Origin: JAFGLZ01 sp964390905
Lineage (GTDB): Bacteria; Planctomycetota; Phycisphaerae; UBA1845; JAFGLZ01
Reading direction: 5' to 3'
Assembly: GCA_964390905.1 (NCBI GenBank)
Contig: CAYMLO010000001.1
Span: 114,022 to 178,021, forward strand
DNA: 64,000 bases
Under the pieces are notes generated by a model. It ran no database searches. It had not been told where the DNA came from and was given only the letters and a program-made list of their open reading frames with translations. Shown piece by piece: positions 1-9,447 of the stretch. Each line of letters begins with the position of its first letter. Within the stretch, counting starts at the first letter, position 1. The position numbers were made by a program, and so were the translations under genes.

Positions 1-1108
1 GGACGCTCTTGACGGACGGCGCGTCGAAGAAGGCGGCGTTGTCGCTGTTCTTGCGCATGACCAGCGGGATGAACCCGAAGTTGCACAGGTCGACGTCCAT
101 GTCTTCGCTGATCATCGTCTCGGTCGGGATCTTGGTCTGGTACCCGCCCGTCGACTCGTACTGATGCAGCGGGAGGTCCGGCACGGTCCCGCCGCTGGTG
201 GGCCCGACGACGTGGCTGTACCAGCCCCAGGTGGCGAAGCTCTCGGACATCCGGCCGGCGAGGGCGAACGAGGCGTTGCCCCACAGGTACCGGTTGTGGG
301 TCTCGGCCCGGACGTCCTCCTCGAACACGAACTCCTTGACGTCCTGGTCTTCGACGGTATAGGGCTTGCGGAGCAAGAACCGCGGCATGGCCAGCCCGAC
401 GTAGCGGGCGTCGTCGGAGGAGCGGAACGAGTTCCACTTGATGTACTGCGGCTGCTCGAAGATCTCGTACATCTCGGCCATCCGCGGCAGCCCGGTGAAG
501 CTCTCCTCGCTCTTGCCGAGCATCCTGGGGTTCACGCCGCCGATGAAGGGGCACTTGGCCACCGCCCCCACCCGCGCCAGCTCGGTCATGAGCTGGACGT
601 CGGGCGTGCGGTTATCGAACTCGAAGTTGCTCACCATCATGCCGTAGGGATTAGCGCCGAACGTGTTGTACTGGTCCCGGTAGACCCGCCGGAACAAACC
701 CGACTTCTGCCAGTCCTTGCAGTCCTGGAAGTCGTCCAGCAGGTCTTCCTTCGTCGTGTTGAGCACCTCGATCCGGATGTTCTCCCGGAACTCGGTGTTG
801 TCGACGAGATACCAGAGGCTCCGCCAGGCGGCCTCCATCTTCTGGAACTCGTCGTTGTGTAGGATCTCGTTGACCTGGGCGCTGATCTGCTGGTCGATCT
901 CGCCGATGAAGTCGTCGACCACCTGCTTGTTGATGGTCAGCTTGTCCAGGTCCAGCCCCGACGCCTTCTGGACGATACCGGCGATGCCCTTCCGGTAGAG
1001 GTCCTGGTACTCGGTGTCCAGATCGAGCTGCTTGATGAGCTCGTCGGCGGCGGTGGTATCGCCCGTGACGTTGATCCCTTCCTGGGCTTGTTGGGGTCCT
1101 GACGCCAT
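1..1108 (-). CDS. tssC: T6SS sheath large subunit TssC (VipB), 3' end outside the window
   Basis: Large subunit of the contractile T6SS sheath, which pairs with TssB around the Hcp tube in the cytoplasm. The visible 369 residues carry hallmark TssC segments: AAWRSLWYLVDN near residue 93, then TEFRENIRIEVL, and PRFLLRKPYT near residue 239. The gene runs off the left edge, so the C-terminal handshake part is not seen. I chose the ATG at 1108 because GGAGAG lies 7 bases upstream; an ATG two codons earlier (1114) abuts that ribosome binding site. It lies 78 bases after tssB in the same minus-strand operon. A second sheath-type protein that joins both subunits is encoded at 33567-35393. Family assignment is secure. 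Confidence 0.96.
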   Translation of the reverse strand, partial: MASGPQQAQEGINVTGDTTAADELIKQLDLDTEYQDLYRKGIAGIVQKASGLDLDKLTINKQVVDDFIGEIDQQISAQVNEILHNDEFQKMEAAWRSLWYLVDNTEFRENIRIEVLNTTKEDLLDDFQDCKDWQKSGLFRRVYRDQYNTFGANPYGMMVSNFEFDNRTPDVQLMTELARVGAVAKCPFIGGVNPRMLGKSEESFTGLPRMAEMYEIFEQPQYIKWNSFRSSDDARYVGLAMPRFLLRKPYTVEDQDVKEFVFEEDVRAETHNRYLWGNASFALAGRMSESFATWGWYSHVVGPTSGGTVPDLPLHQYESTGGYQTKIPTETMISEDMDVDLCNFGFIPLVMRKNSDNAAFFDAPSVKSV

Positions 1109-1186
1109 AGCCATTCTCTCCATTCGCTTCCGCCGAGCCGGCGCGACGGCCGGCCCGGTCGATCTTCCATGTTACGTATCTGTCGA

Positions 1187-1738
1187 TCACTCGGCCGGCT
1201 TGTCCTCTGCATCGCCCGCCGGTGCTTCCTCTGCCGAGGGGGCCTGCGCGTCAGCCCCGCCCTCGCCCGTCGAGATCATCTTGACGATCTGGTCGCGGAC
1301 CTGCGGGTCCTTGATGGCCGCCAGTAGCCGCTTCTGCGCCGCCTTGTCTCCCATCGCAGGACGCAACGCCTTCATCGCCTCGCGCAGCTCCAGCAGGTTC
1401 TTGAGCTGCGGCACCTGCCGGGCGATCGCCTCGGGGCGGAAATCCTTCAACGTGCCGAACTTCAGCGACACGGGGACCTCGCCCTGGCCGGCGATCTTAT
1501 CCTCCACGCTGAGGTCCAGCGACAGGTTGAAGTTCTGCATCACCGCGTCGAAGTTGGACTTGTTGATGTCGATGGGTTCGCGTTCCTCGATCGGACGCTT
1601 GTCGTCCTTCAGCGTGTAGTCACCCATCACGAGCATCTTGAACGGCAGGTCCGGCTCGGCGCCGCCGCGGAGGGCGTCCGAGATCACGATGTTCACCCGA
1701 GATTGGCGGGCTTTCGACGGGCCCTTCTTTCTGGCCAT
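1187..1738 (-). CDS. tssB: T6SS sheath small subunit TssB (VipA)
   Basis: 183-residue small sheath subunit, which interlocks with TssC to build the contractile cylinder. The segment PFKMLVMGDYT (about residues 32-42) and the later SLKFGTLKDFRPEAIARQVP stretch are typical of TssB, and the length fits the family. The C-terminus ends in an Ala/Glu/Asp-rich tail. It lies 34 bases downstream of tssA and 78 bases upstream of tssC, so the three are probably co-transcribed. Identification rests on direct recognition of the family pattern and on gene order. Confidence 0.96.
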   Translation of the reverse strand: MARKKGPSKARQSRVNIVISDALRGGAEPDLPFKMLVMGDYTLKDDKRPIEEREPIDINKSNFDAVMQNFNLSLDLSVEDKIAGQGEVPVSLKFGTLKDFRPEAIARQVPQLKNLLELREAMKALRPAMGDKAAQKRLLAAIKDPQVRDQIVKMISTGEGGADAQAPSAEEAPAGDAEDKPAE

Positions 1739-1772
1739 CGGTCAACTCCTCTCAAGTTCGAACCCTAACGCA

Positions 1773-3353
1773 TCATTTCTTCTTCCCTGATGGCTCAGCG
1801 ACGAGAGCCGCCAGTGGATCCAGTTGACACAACCATGCGAAGGAATCCTGCACGCCCTGCAGCACCTCGGGCGCGGGCTTCTTCTCCGCGGACGTCAGCG
1901 CCTTGCGGCACCGGTAGAGGGCCTCGGCCACCTCGACGGCCAGCGTCGGCTCCCACTCCTCGATGTGAAACTGCTCGATTTCGCCCTGGCACTGCTCCAG
2001 AAGCGGCGCCACCAACCCATAGCGCTGCGCGTCCTGGCAGAGCTGCGCGATCCGCAGCCGCCACAGGAACCGATCACGCCGCTGCGTGCAGGTCGTCAGC
2101 CCTTCCTGAAGCGCCTGGACCGCTTCCTTGAGTTGCCCCGACCCCGCTCGCTTCCGGGCCTCCTGCCACGCCTCGTCCAGTTTCCCGTCGCCCCCCGTAC
2201 CCCGCCCGCCCTCTTCGGGCGGCGTGACGTTCGACTCGATCCACATCCGCGTCTCGCCGCTGCACAGCGGCGTCCCGTCACGGAAGCTCAGGTCGTACAG
2301 CCCATCGCCCAGGCGCTTGACCAGGCCGGCCGTCTCAGCGATCACCGCTTGCCGAGCCTTCCCGTACGTCGGCCCCAGACCTTCCATCGCGGTGCACACG
2401 TGCCGCTGAAGATCAAGCCACAACGGATCGTTGGACCGGAACGCCCCTTCGGCGTTCTTGAGCAGCTTGTCCCACAGTCCCTTGGTCGACTGGTGGGTCA
2501 GCATCTCCAGGACGGACCCCTCGGGTGGCTCGCTTTGGGACTTGGCCTCGTCGGACGTCGGCAGGGAGATCTTGGACCACTTGACGACCCGGACAATGGC
2601 ATACGGCACGGGATCCGTCGGGTCGGCCTTGCGCAGAAACGTGGCCGCACTCAGCAGGGCGTTGATCGCGCCGCTGGCATCGGCCACCTCGGCGGCGGGC
2701 ATTGCCGCCGGCGCCTCCCCGGGCGCTGCAGCGGCCGGCGCGGCTGCGGGGGCGCCGGGCTGGGGGGCCGGCGCAGCGGGTGCGGCCTGGGCGGGCCTGA
2801 GGCCCGCCAGATCCTTCAATCCTCGCGTGAACTTGACGAAGTCGGGCGGGTCGTCCGCCATCTTCGCCACAAGCGCGTTTTTCAGCGCCTCGATCCGGGC
2901 GACGCAGCTGTCGATGGCGTCGAACTCGTCGGGATTGGGTTGGTTTTCGCGAAACCACCCGCCCTCCGGGAAGCGATCGGTCAACGACTCCAGCAGCGCC
3001 TTGCGACGCCGGGGCCGGGCCGGGAACAACCCATCCCAGAAAGCGTTGATCAGTTCGGTCGCCATCCCCAAGTAGGCCGCCAGACCCGCGTAACGGTAAT
3101 TGTGGAACAGTGCCGCTCCCAACGCGGTGGCCATCTCCAGGTCCTTGGCCTTGGACTTCAGCAGCGCGGTGGCGTCTTGCTCGATCTGGTACCAATCGGG
3201 GGGCTCGGACGTGTCGATGCGGTCCATCTTGCCGACCTCGGCCAGGACGAGGATGCACTGCTCATCGTCCGCGATGTCCTGGCCGCACGGGTCGGCCCCA
3301 GGAATAGGAGCCTTGCCCAGCTCGATGATCGCGCTTTCATCAAGGCTTGCCAT
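1773..3353 (-). CDS. tssA: T6SS assembly protein TssA (ImpA N-terminal domain)
   Basis: TssA-type protein that helps initiate or cap sheath-tube polymerisation. The N-terminus has the ImpA-N pattern (GADPCGQDI, then DWYQIEQDATALLKSKAKDL and a YRYAGLAAYLGMA helix). An Ala/Pro-rich linker follows at about residues 186-219, and the C-terminal half is helical. I prefer the ATG at 3353, which gives 526 residues starting MASLDESA. The frame is open further, to a TTG at 3428, but that stretch does not look like the family N-terminus. It sits between tagF and tssB on the minus strand, 34 bases before tssB. The family is clear; the start is less so. Confidence 0.9.
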   Translation of the reverse strand: MASLDESAIIELGKAPIPGADPCGQDIADDEQCILVLAEVGKMDRIDTSEPPDWYQIEQDATALLKSKAKDLEMATALGAALFHNYRYAGLAAYLGMATELINAFWDGLFPARPRRRKALLESLTDRFPEGGWFRENQPNPDEFDAIDSCVARIEALKNALVAKMADDPPDFVKFTRGLKDLAGLRPAQAAPAAPAPQPGAPAAAPAAAAPGEAPAAMPAAEVADASGAINALLSAATFLRKADPTDPVPYAIVRVVKWSKISLPTSDEAKSQSEPPEGSVLEMLTHQSTKGLWDKLLKNAEGAFRSNDPLWLDLQRHVCTAMEGLGPTYGKARQAVIAETAGLVKRLGDGLYDLSFRDGTPLCSGETRMWIESNVTPPEEGGRGTGGDGKLDEAWQEARKRAGSGQLKEAVQALQEGLTTCTQRRDRFLWRLRIAQLCQDAQRYGLVAPLLEQCQGEIEQFHIEEWEPTLAVEVAEALYRCRKALTSAEKKPAPEVLQGVQDSFAWLCQLDPLAALVAEPSGKKK

Positions 3354-3485
3354 CGCGCCCACCGGGGATGTTTGGGTCTGGGATCTGAACCTCTCCGACA
3401 AAAATACCGTCTTGCCACCCGCTGTCAAGCCACGCCGATTTGGCCTCTCTGCTGGCCCCTGATCGGCCTGTGGCGAGCGGCCGAA

Positions 3486-4523
3486 CTAGCTCGCGACGAG
3501 GTCGGCCCAGGTCGCGGTCGCTTCGGCAAGCGCGTCGGCTGGCCCGGACTGGCCCTGGTCTTGAGCGGCTGATCCAGCCGTCTCGACGAGACCCGCAGCG
3601 TCGTCCACGTAGGACAGAACGCTCCACAGCGGCGTCATCAACAGGAAGTCGTCGGCGATCACCTCGCGCGCAATAACGGTCACGTCGCCGACGTTGTCCT
3701 TGCGCCGGCCTGACACGACGAGCGACACGGGTCGGCGCACCAGATCCATCCGCGACTCGAGCCAGCGAAGCCATCCCGCCAGCTGAACGTCGATGGGAAG
3801 GCGGATGGCCAGGGGGAATCGCAGGGTCGGCTGGAAGCTGGCCGGGTCCTGCTCGGCGATGCTTCGACCCCAGGACGCCAGCAGGCGGTACCACGTAGCC
3901 GGGTCCTGAACCTTCAGGCCGTTCTTGGCGCCGTCGAACCACTCGGCCAGCAGGAGCTTCGCCGCCTCCTGGGGCCACGCGGTGTCCCGCGTCGCACCGT
4001 TGATATCCTCAATGGCGACCTCGCGATCGGCAAACAACGACTCGAAGTTCCCCGGCGCGTTGCAGAACCGCGTGACCTGGTCGCGGAGCGCGACCAGGTC
4101 GGTTAGCGCTCGCTCGGCCGCCATCATCAGTTCGCTTGGCGGGCCCGACCACTGCGACGTCGGGACCCCGACGTAGAAACAGACGGGGAAGGGCCGGCCT
4201 CGCATGTCCCCGCCGTAGTCCTGAATGGTGGCGAAGACCGTCATCTGCGATTTGGGCATCCGGATGATGCACGTGCTGATCGGCATCCGCCTGGGCGCGT
4301 CGCCGGCGCGCGTGCCCTCCTGCCCGTCGGCGGAATGCGCCCGGCTCTGGGCGTGGTAGAACTGATACCCCTTCATGATCCAGTCGTTGAACTCGACTGC
4401 CCAGTCCTCATCGTTCCTGGAGCTGTAGTAGTCCGCGTAGGTCGGCAGCTTGCCGAACCACCGGATTCGCGGGTCCGCGGCCGTGTCTCGGGACTTCCCC
4501 TTGAAGATGTCCGTCCAGGGCAT
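3486..4523 (-). CDS. tagF: T6SS-associated protein TagF (ImpM-like)
   Basis: 345-residue TagF/ImpM-type protein. In characterised systems TagF is a post-translational repressor of T6SS assembly that acts alongside the PpkA/PppA/Fha phosphorylation pathway. The N-terminal WFGKLPTYADYYSSR motif and the RPFPVCFYVGVP segment are typical of the family. It starts 3 bases after the tssM stop, so translation is probably coupled. No ppkA, pppA or fha gene is visible here; they may lie elsewhere, or this TagF may work without them. The C-terminal 30 residues are Ala/Gly/Gln-rich and probably disordered. Confidence 0.88.
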   Translation of the reverse strand: MPWTDIFKGKSRDTAADPRIRWFGKLPTYADYYSSRNDEDWAVEFNDWIMKGYQFYHAQSRAHSADGQEGTRAGDAPRRMPISTCIIRMPKSQMTVFATIQDYGGDMRGRPFPVCFYVGVPTSQWSGPPSELMMAAERALTDLVALRDQVTRFCNAPGNFESLFADREVAIEDINGATRDTAWPQEAAKLLLAEWFDGAKNGLKVQDPATWYRLLASWGRSIAEQDPASFQPTLRFPLAIRLPIDVQLAGWLRWLESRMDLVRRPVSLVVSGRRKDNVGDVTVIAREVIADDFLLMTPLWSVLSYVDDAAGLVETAGSAAQDQGQSGPADALAEATATWADLVAS

Positions 4524-4526
4524 CGG

Positions 4527-7500
4527 TCAGTTCTTTCTCAGAACCCGTATCGGTTCGGGAAGCGGTCGGTCGAGCGTCAGCACGAACCGTGTGCCGACGT
4601 GGGTATCGCCCGTGCCCTTCTCGGCGACCTTGGCGGCCCGCTGGGTGGCCTCGGCATAGATGGGGTTCGCCTTCTGCTGCTCGTAGACCTTACACATGTC
4701 CCACGAGATGCCCATCTGCCATCTCGTTCGAGCGACGTTGCTGGGCCGGCCACGTTGCTCGAGCAACGCGAACAGCGTCAGCTTGTCGATCTCCAGCAGG
4801 TCCAGGGCGATGTCCGGCCACTTGGTCTCGATCCCCTTGCCTTCGATCAGCTCGATCCGCGCCTTGACGTCTTCGTCGACGGGCCATTTCCACACGCATT
4901 CGCGGGGGACGTCCGGGCCATCGGGAACGACCGGCAGCTTCAGTTCCACCTGTTGGCCGTCCTTGATGTAGATCAGTCCCAACGAGAGCCTGACCGACAG
5001 ATACCAGTTCACCGGACCCGCCGTTGGCACGCTGGCGCCCTTGCCCCACGGGAACTCCTTCATGGCCTGCTCGCCGTAGTTGCGGTCCATCTCGACCGTC
5101 ACCTTCAGGCCGTCCTTCGCCCAGTCTTGCGTTCCCTCCTCGCCGCTGTCCAGCAGCAGCCGACGCCAGTCCGCGCAGTTCTTGAAGTACTTCTTTCGGA
5201 CGTCCGAACCCGGCAGCCCCACGTCCAACGCGCCGTAGACCGTCTGGGCGGTTCCGATGTCCCTCAGGAACGCGACGAACTTCTCCGGATCGACCGTGGT
5301 GAAGTCGTCGCGGTAGGGCAACTGCTTGAGGCCCTCGCCCAGCTCCTTCTGACGTTCGATGATCTTCTCGGCGATCGCCGTACTCAGCAGGTCCTTGCCC
5401 TTCTTGAGCACTTCGAGCACGGCCTGGGTCGCCCACATGTCCGCCAGCGGCCGTTGCAGGCCCTCGGGAACGGCCTGCCACTTCAAAGCCTCCAACGGCT
5501 TGGGATCGACCATCTTCTCGACCCGGGGCAGCTCGGGGTAGCCGCCCACCTGCTCGCCGAACGCCTTCCACCCGCCGGAGACTTGCTTGGCGATGTCCAA
5601 CCACCGGGGCAATTGCGTAGGCGTCTTGGGCTCGTACGCCAGGACGTCCTTGACGAACTCCTCATCCTTCCAGGTGTTGTCGCGGGCCCTTGAGAGGAGC
5701 TTCGCGTCTTCGACCCAGTCTGCCTGGCCTCGGAAATCGTTGTCCGCCCAGACCACGTGCTCCAGGATCTGCGCCAGGATCGTGCCCAGCGTCCCGGAGA
5801 CCTCGATGATCTGCCGCTCCTTGAACCCGTCCTTGTACTTGTCCCACGTATCCACCTTGAGCACCTTGTCCAGCTCCAGGCGGCGGGCCTTTTTGTAGGA
5901 GGCGTGCCATTCGGTGAAGTAGCGGCCCAGGTAGATCTTCTTGACCTCGGTGAGCAGGTCCAGGCAGCTCTTGCGGATGTCCTCGCCTTCCTGGGCGAGG
6001 TAATCCTCGCTCTCGATGTTGACCAGGATGTCCGTCAGGTCGCCCGTCTCGACCAGCGCGTTGGTCAGGAACTCACGGGTCGCGCACTTCGGGACGGTCA
6101 TGGCCGAATCGATCGTTCTGACGGCGACCGGGGCCTTCTTGGGGCCTTTGGTCGGACGCCGCCGTTTGCCGGGGCGCTCGCGCCTGGAGGGCAGTCTCGC
6201 CCGCCGCTCGACGGCCTTCTTCTTCGCCCGCGCCTTCGTCCCATCGTCCGGGGTGGGCTTGGCCGCGGCGATCAGGAAGTAGCCTTCCTGTCCCTCCGAC
6301 TGGTAGTCGGGCCACATCTCGCCCAGGCCCCACCCGCCCTCCTCCTTGAGGGCGGCCAGGTGATCCCGAAGCGCGTTGAGGGCCTCGGTCACCTTGCCCC
6401 GTTGGGCAAAGGCCCTTTGCTTGCGCAGAAACACGCTCAAATCGTCGGGCCGCCATTCCTTGTGGAGCTTGATCGCCTCCGCCGTCGTCGTCGGCGCCTT
6501 GCGGACCTCGTCGAGGAGCGTGCAGAAGTGCTCGTACCATTCCCCCGGCGTGCCCGTCTGCCCCTCGGCCCCCAGGCCGCTCGTCTTGGCCAGGATCGAC
6601 CGGACCCCCTGCAGTTTGCCGTGAACCGTGACCGTGTCGCCCGTCGGCGTGATGGTGTCCTTCGTGTTGATCCGGTCGCCGACGTTCAGCTTCACCACGT
6701 GGGCGTAGACGGTGTTGACCTCCTTGACGTACTTCTCCAGTTCGTTGAAGGCCTCGGGGCTGAACGACGCCGCCTTGGCGATCAGGCCGGCCTCCTTCAG
6801 ACTGATCCACAGGATGTTGTCCAGCCCGGTCTTCTCGCGCGCGTCGCTGGCGCGGAGCGTCCGGACGATCTTGAGCAGCTCCTCCCTGCGTTTGCGTTCC
6901 TCGCAGGATTCGGCCGCCGCCTCCAGGCCCTTGATGACGGCGTTCCACCGTTGGCGCTGCTCGGCGACGGCCTTGTGCAGCGGGTCGATGCGGTCGGTCT
7001 TGGCCTGCCACCCGCAGGCCTTCATGGCGGACTCAAACGCCTGGAAGCTCTTCTCGAACTGGGCCTGGTACGCCTTGAGGCCCTTGAGCGTCTCGATGGG
7101 CTTCTTGTCGTCCGAGCCCGACAGGATCGCGGCGTAGCTCTTCAGCATGATCTCGCACAGCTGCCGGATCCGCATCCACTCCTGGATCGTCGGGTCCGAG
7201 CTCGTCGTGATGTCCGCCAGCTTGCTGTAGTACGCCCGCAGGCGCTCGACGGCGTCGGCGACGGTTTGCCGAGCGGTCTGGTCGGCCTTCTCGTACTCCA
7301 GGCTGAAGGCCTCGCTTTCCTTGCCCTTCTGCGCTCGGGTCTCCAGCACGACACAGGAGTCGACCAGGCTGACGGGCTCGCGCTGCAGCGTCTCGGACAG
7401 AGAACCGAAGATGTCGTCCGGCTGGCCCTGGGCCATTCCGTAGTAGTGCCGGTACAGGTCGAATGACTTGGCTCCCTCCGAGTCCTTGCCCGTCGCGAGA

Positions 7501-9347
7501 TGCTCGTTGGTGACCACCTTGGCCAGGTCCTTGAACGCCTCGTCTTCCGGCAGCGTCACCGACTTGTCGGGTGACCATGACCGGCCGTACCAGCGGATGT
7601 ACTGCTCCAACGCCGTCGGGTAGCTCTTGATGATCGCCTGATCCGCCTCGCTCTTCGACAGCTTCGTCAGGTCGGTCTGGCGAAGCGACGTCTGGATGTA
7701 GTCGATGGCCTTTTGGAGGATGCCCTTCTCGAAGACGGCGGCCTGGACGGTCGACAGGTGCTCTCGCGGCTCGTCGGAACCCAGGAACACCGACAGGAAC
7801 CTCGCCAGGTTCCGGTACTGGTACAAATGGTCGACGTCGTTGCGAAGGTCCGTCGCGCTGGCCAGCGAGGCCGTGTAGTCCGTGTAGTTCTTGCGAGCCG
7901 CTACCACGTGCGCCCGCGGCTCGTTGATCAGGTCGCTGAACTTCTGGGACCCCCAAAACAGCAGTCCCATGAGCAGCACGAACGTCGCCGCGGTCCCGAC
8001 GAGCAGGTACTTGCTGAGCTTTCGGTGTCGAACGACCTGCTGCTCGTTTCGGAACACGAGCCCGAATTCCGGAAAGACCTTGCGGAACAGCAGGTCCTTG
8101 ACGAAGTGCGGCCGCGGCCGCGGGTAGAGATCCTGCAGCGGGGCGAAATGTCGGGCCGCGTCGTCACCCAACCGTTCCCTGAGGTGCTTGAGGACGACCT
8201 CCCCCTGCTGCGTCGCACTGGTGAAGTACACCCCGCGGAAGATCAGGTTCTTGACCGCCTTGGGGTTCTTGATCATGGGGAACAGGATGCGGACGTACGT
8301 CCGAAGGGGGTCCTTCAGGGTACGGAACTCCTCGGGGAAGCTGTAGGCCAGGCCCAGCTCGATCTCGTCGGCGTCGTCGTTCAGGCGGCGGAGGCGAAGG
8401 TCATTGAGCCGACCGTAGACCCGGTCGAAGTCGCCGCCGAATTCTTCCGGGTCGTACAGCACGTTGAATTCGCCCGGCCTGGACCAACCGAAGATCTGGT
8501 TCTTGAAGGTGATGTCGCGTTCGGCCCGGTCGAAGAACTGCATGAACCCCAGGATCTTGTCGCACTTGGTGATGACCAGGTAGGTCGCGAAGGTCACGCC
8601 GAGTTTGCTCTGCAGGTCACGGAGTCGTTCCAGTGCGGTGTTGGCGTCTTCCTCGTGCTTCTCGGGGGAGTCCTGCAGGAGGTGCTCGGCCGAGACGCAG
8701 ACGACGGCTCCGTTGATGGGGAACCCGCGGCGCCCTTTGGCGACGGTGTCGAGGAAGGCGAGCCACTCGCGACGGTCGGCGTCGTCCTGTGGGTTGCACA
8801 GGCGGCCGGCCATGTCGATGAACACGGCGTCCTCGGTAAACCACCAGTTGTACTGGAGCGTGCCGAGCTGATACCCCTCGGGCTTGCCCGTCGAGAACGT
8901 CAGCCCGCCCTCGTTGATGAGCTTGGTCTTTCCGCAGCCGGAGTCGCCGATGACGATGTACCAGGGCAGGTCGTAGACGCTGATGCCAAGCCCTTTTCGC
9001 ATGTCCCGGATGGCGGCAAAGAACTTCTCGTTGTTGGCCTTGATGGCCGCACGTACGTCCATGGAGACCGGGCCGGCGTCGTCGGCCTCGGCCAGGTCCG
9101 ACGCCATCTTCCGCGCACGCTTCCGCTTGCGGATCCCGAACAGCCTGGAGACGATGAACCCGACCAGGCCGAGCACCAGGGCGACGCCCAACAGCCCGAT
9201 GATGATATGCGTCGTGGGCAGGTGCAGAACCCGGGCCAGGCAGTAGATCAGCCCAACCGGCGTGCCCAGCCCCATCAGCGCCAGCATCATCCGGGTCTCG
9301 GGGGGGAGACCCTTGTAGGCGTCCAGCAGCTTCTTGAGCAACTTCAT
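4527..9347 (-). CDS. tssM: T6SS inner-membrane complex ATPase-like protein TssM (IcmF)
   Basis: TssM spans the inner membrane and, with TssL and TssJ, forms the trans-envelope complex. Two hydrophobic segments lie at about residues 20-65. A cytoplasmic NTPase-like domain follows, with a P-loop GDSGCGKT near residue 131, and a third membrane segment (YLLVGTAATFVLLMGLLF) lies near residue 445. The long remainder should be periplasmic. At 1606 residues it is much longer than the roughly 1100-1200 usual for proteobacterial TssM. An odd Lys/Arg-rich stretch at about residues 1033-1077 interrupts the periplasmic region; codon third positions there stay GC-rich, so it does not look like a frameshift. 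tssL lies 100 bases upstream and tagF 3 bases downstream. Confidence 0.95.
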   Translation of the reverse strand: MKLLKKLLDAYKGLPPETRMMLALMGLGTPVGLIYCLARVLHLPTTHIIIGLLGVALVLGLVGFIVSRLFGIRKRKRARKMASDLAEADDAGPVSMDVRAAIKANNEKFFAAIRDMRKGLGISVYDLPWYIVIGDSGCGKTKLINEGGLTFSTGKPEGYQLGTLQYNWWFTEDAVFIDMAGRLCNPQDDADRREWLAFLDTVAKGRRGFPINGAVVCVSAEHLLQDSPEKHEEDANTALERLRDLQSKLGVTFATYLVITKCDKILGFMQFFDRAERDITFKNQIFGWSRPGEFNVLYDPEEFGGDFDRVYGRLNDLRLRRLNDDADEIELGLAYSFPEEFRTLKDPLRTYVRILFPMIKNPKAVKNLIFRGVYFTSATQQGEVVLKHLRERLGDDAARHFAPLQDLYPRPRPHFVKDLLFRKVFPEFGLVFRNEQQVVRHRKLSKYLLVGTAATFVLLMGLLFWGSQKFSDLINEPRAHVVAARKNYTDYTASLASATDLRNDVDHLYQYRNLARFLSVFLGSDEPREHLSTVQAAVFEKGILQKAIDYIQTSLRQTDLTKLSKSEADQAIIKSYPTALEQYIRWYGRSWSPDKSVTLPEDEAFKDLAKVVTNEHLATGKDSEGAKSFDLYRHYYGMAQGQPDDIFGSLSETLQREPVSLVDSCVVLETRAQKGKESEAFSLEYEKADQTARQTVADAVERLRAYYSKLADITTSSDPTIQEWMRIRQLCEIMLKSYAAILSGSDDKKPIETLKGLKAYQAQFEKSFQAFESAMKACGWQAKTDRIDPLHKAVAEQRQRWNAVIKGLEAAAESCEERKRREELLKIVRTLRASDAREKTGLDNILWISLKEAGLIAKAASFSPEAFNELEKYVKEVNTVYAHVVKLNVGDRINTKDTITPTGDTVTVHGKLQGVRSILAKTSGLGAEGQTGTPGEWYEHFCTLLDEVRKAPTTTAEAIKLHKEWRPDDLSVFLRKQRAFAQRGKVTEALNALRDHLAALKEEGGWGLGEMWPDYQSEGQEGYFLIAAAKPTPDDGTKARAKKKAVERRARLPSRRERPGKRRRPTKGPKKAPVAVRTIDSAMTVPKCATREFLTNALVETGDLTDILVNIESEDYLAQEGEDIRKSCLDLLTEVKKIYLGRYFTEWHASYKKARRLELDKVLKVDTWDKYKDGFKERQIIEVSGTLGTILAQILEHVVWADNDFRGQADWVEDAKLLSRARDNTWKDEEFVKDVLAYEPKTPTQLPRWLDIAKQVSGGWKAFGEQVGGYPELPRVEKMVDPKPLEALKWQAVPEGLQRPLADMWATQAVLEVLKKGKDLLSTAIAEKIIERQKELGEGLKQLPYRDDFTTVDPEKFVAFLRDIGTAQTVYGALDVGLPGSDVRKKYFKNCADWRRLLLDSGEEGTQDWAKDGLKVTVEMDRNYGEQAMKEFPWGKGASVPTAGPVNWYLSVRLSLGLIYIKDGQQVELKLPVVPDGPDVPRECVWKWPVDEDVKARIELIEGKGIETKWPDIALDLLEIDKLTLFALLEQRGRPSNVARTRWQMGISWDMCKVYEQQKANPIYAEATQRAAKVAEKGTGDTHVGTRFVLTLDRPLPEPIRVLRKN

Positions 9348-9447
9348 GGCATTGCCTCGCGTGATTCCGGTCTAACGATCAGCGCGTCGCTCCTGAGGTC
9401 AGATGGCGTCTTGCCACAAGAAACGCCGCCCCGCCGCGGGCCAGGCC

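Noticed and set aside
6108..6248. A double frameshift in tssM at the basic stretch
   Set aside because: GC-rich third positions persist in the same frame across it, and the flanking sequence stays TssM-like.
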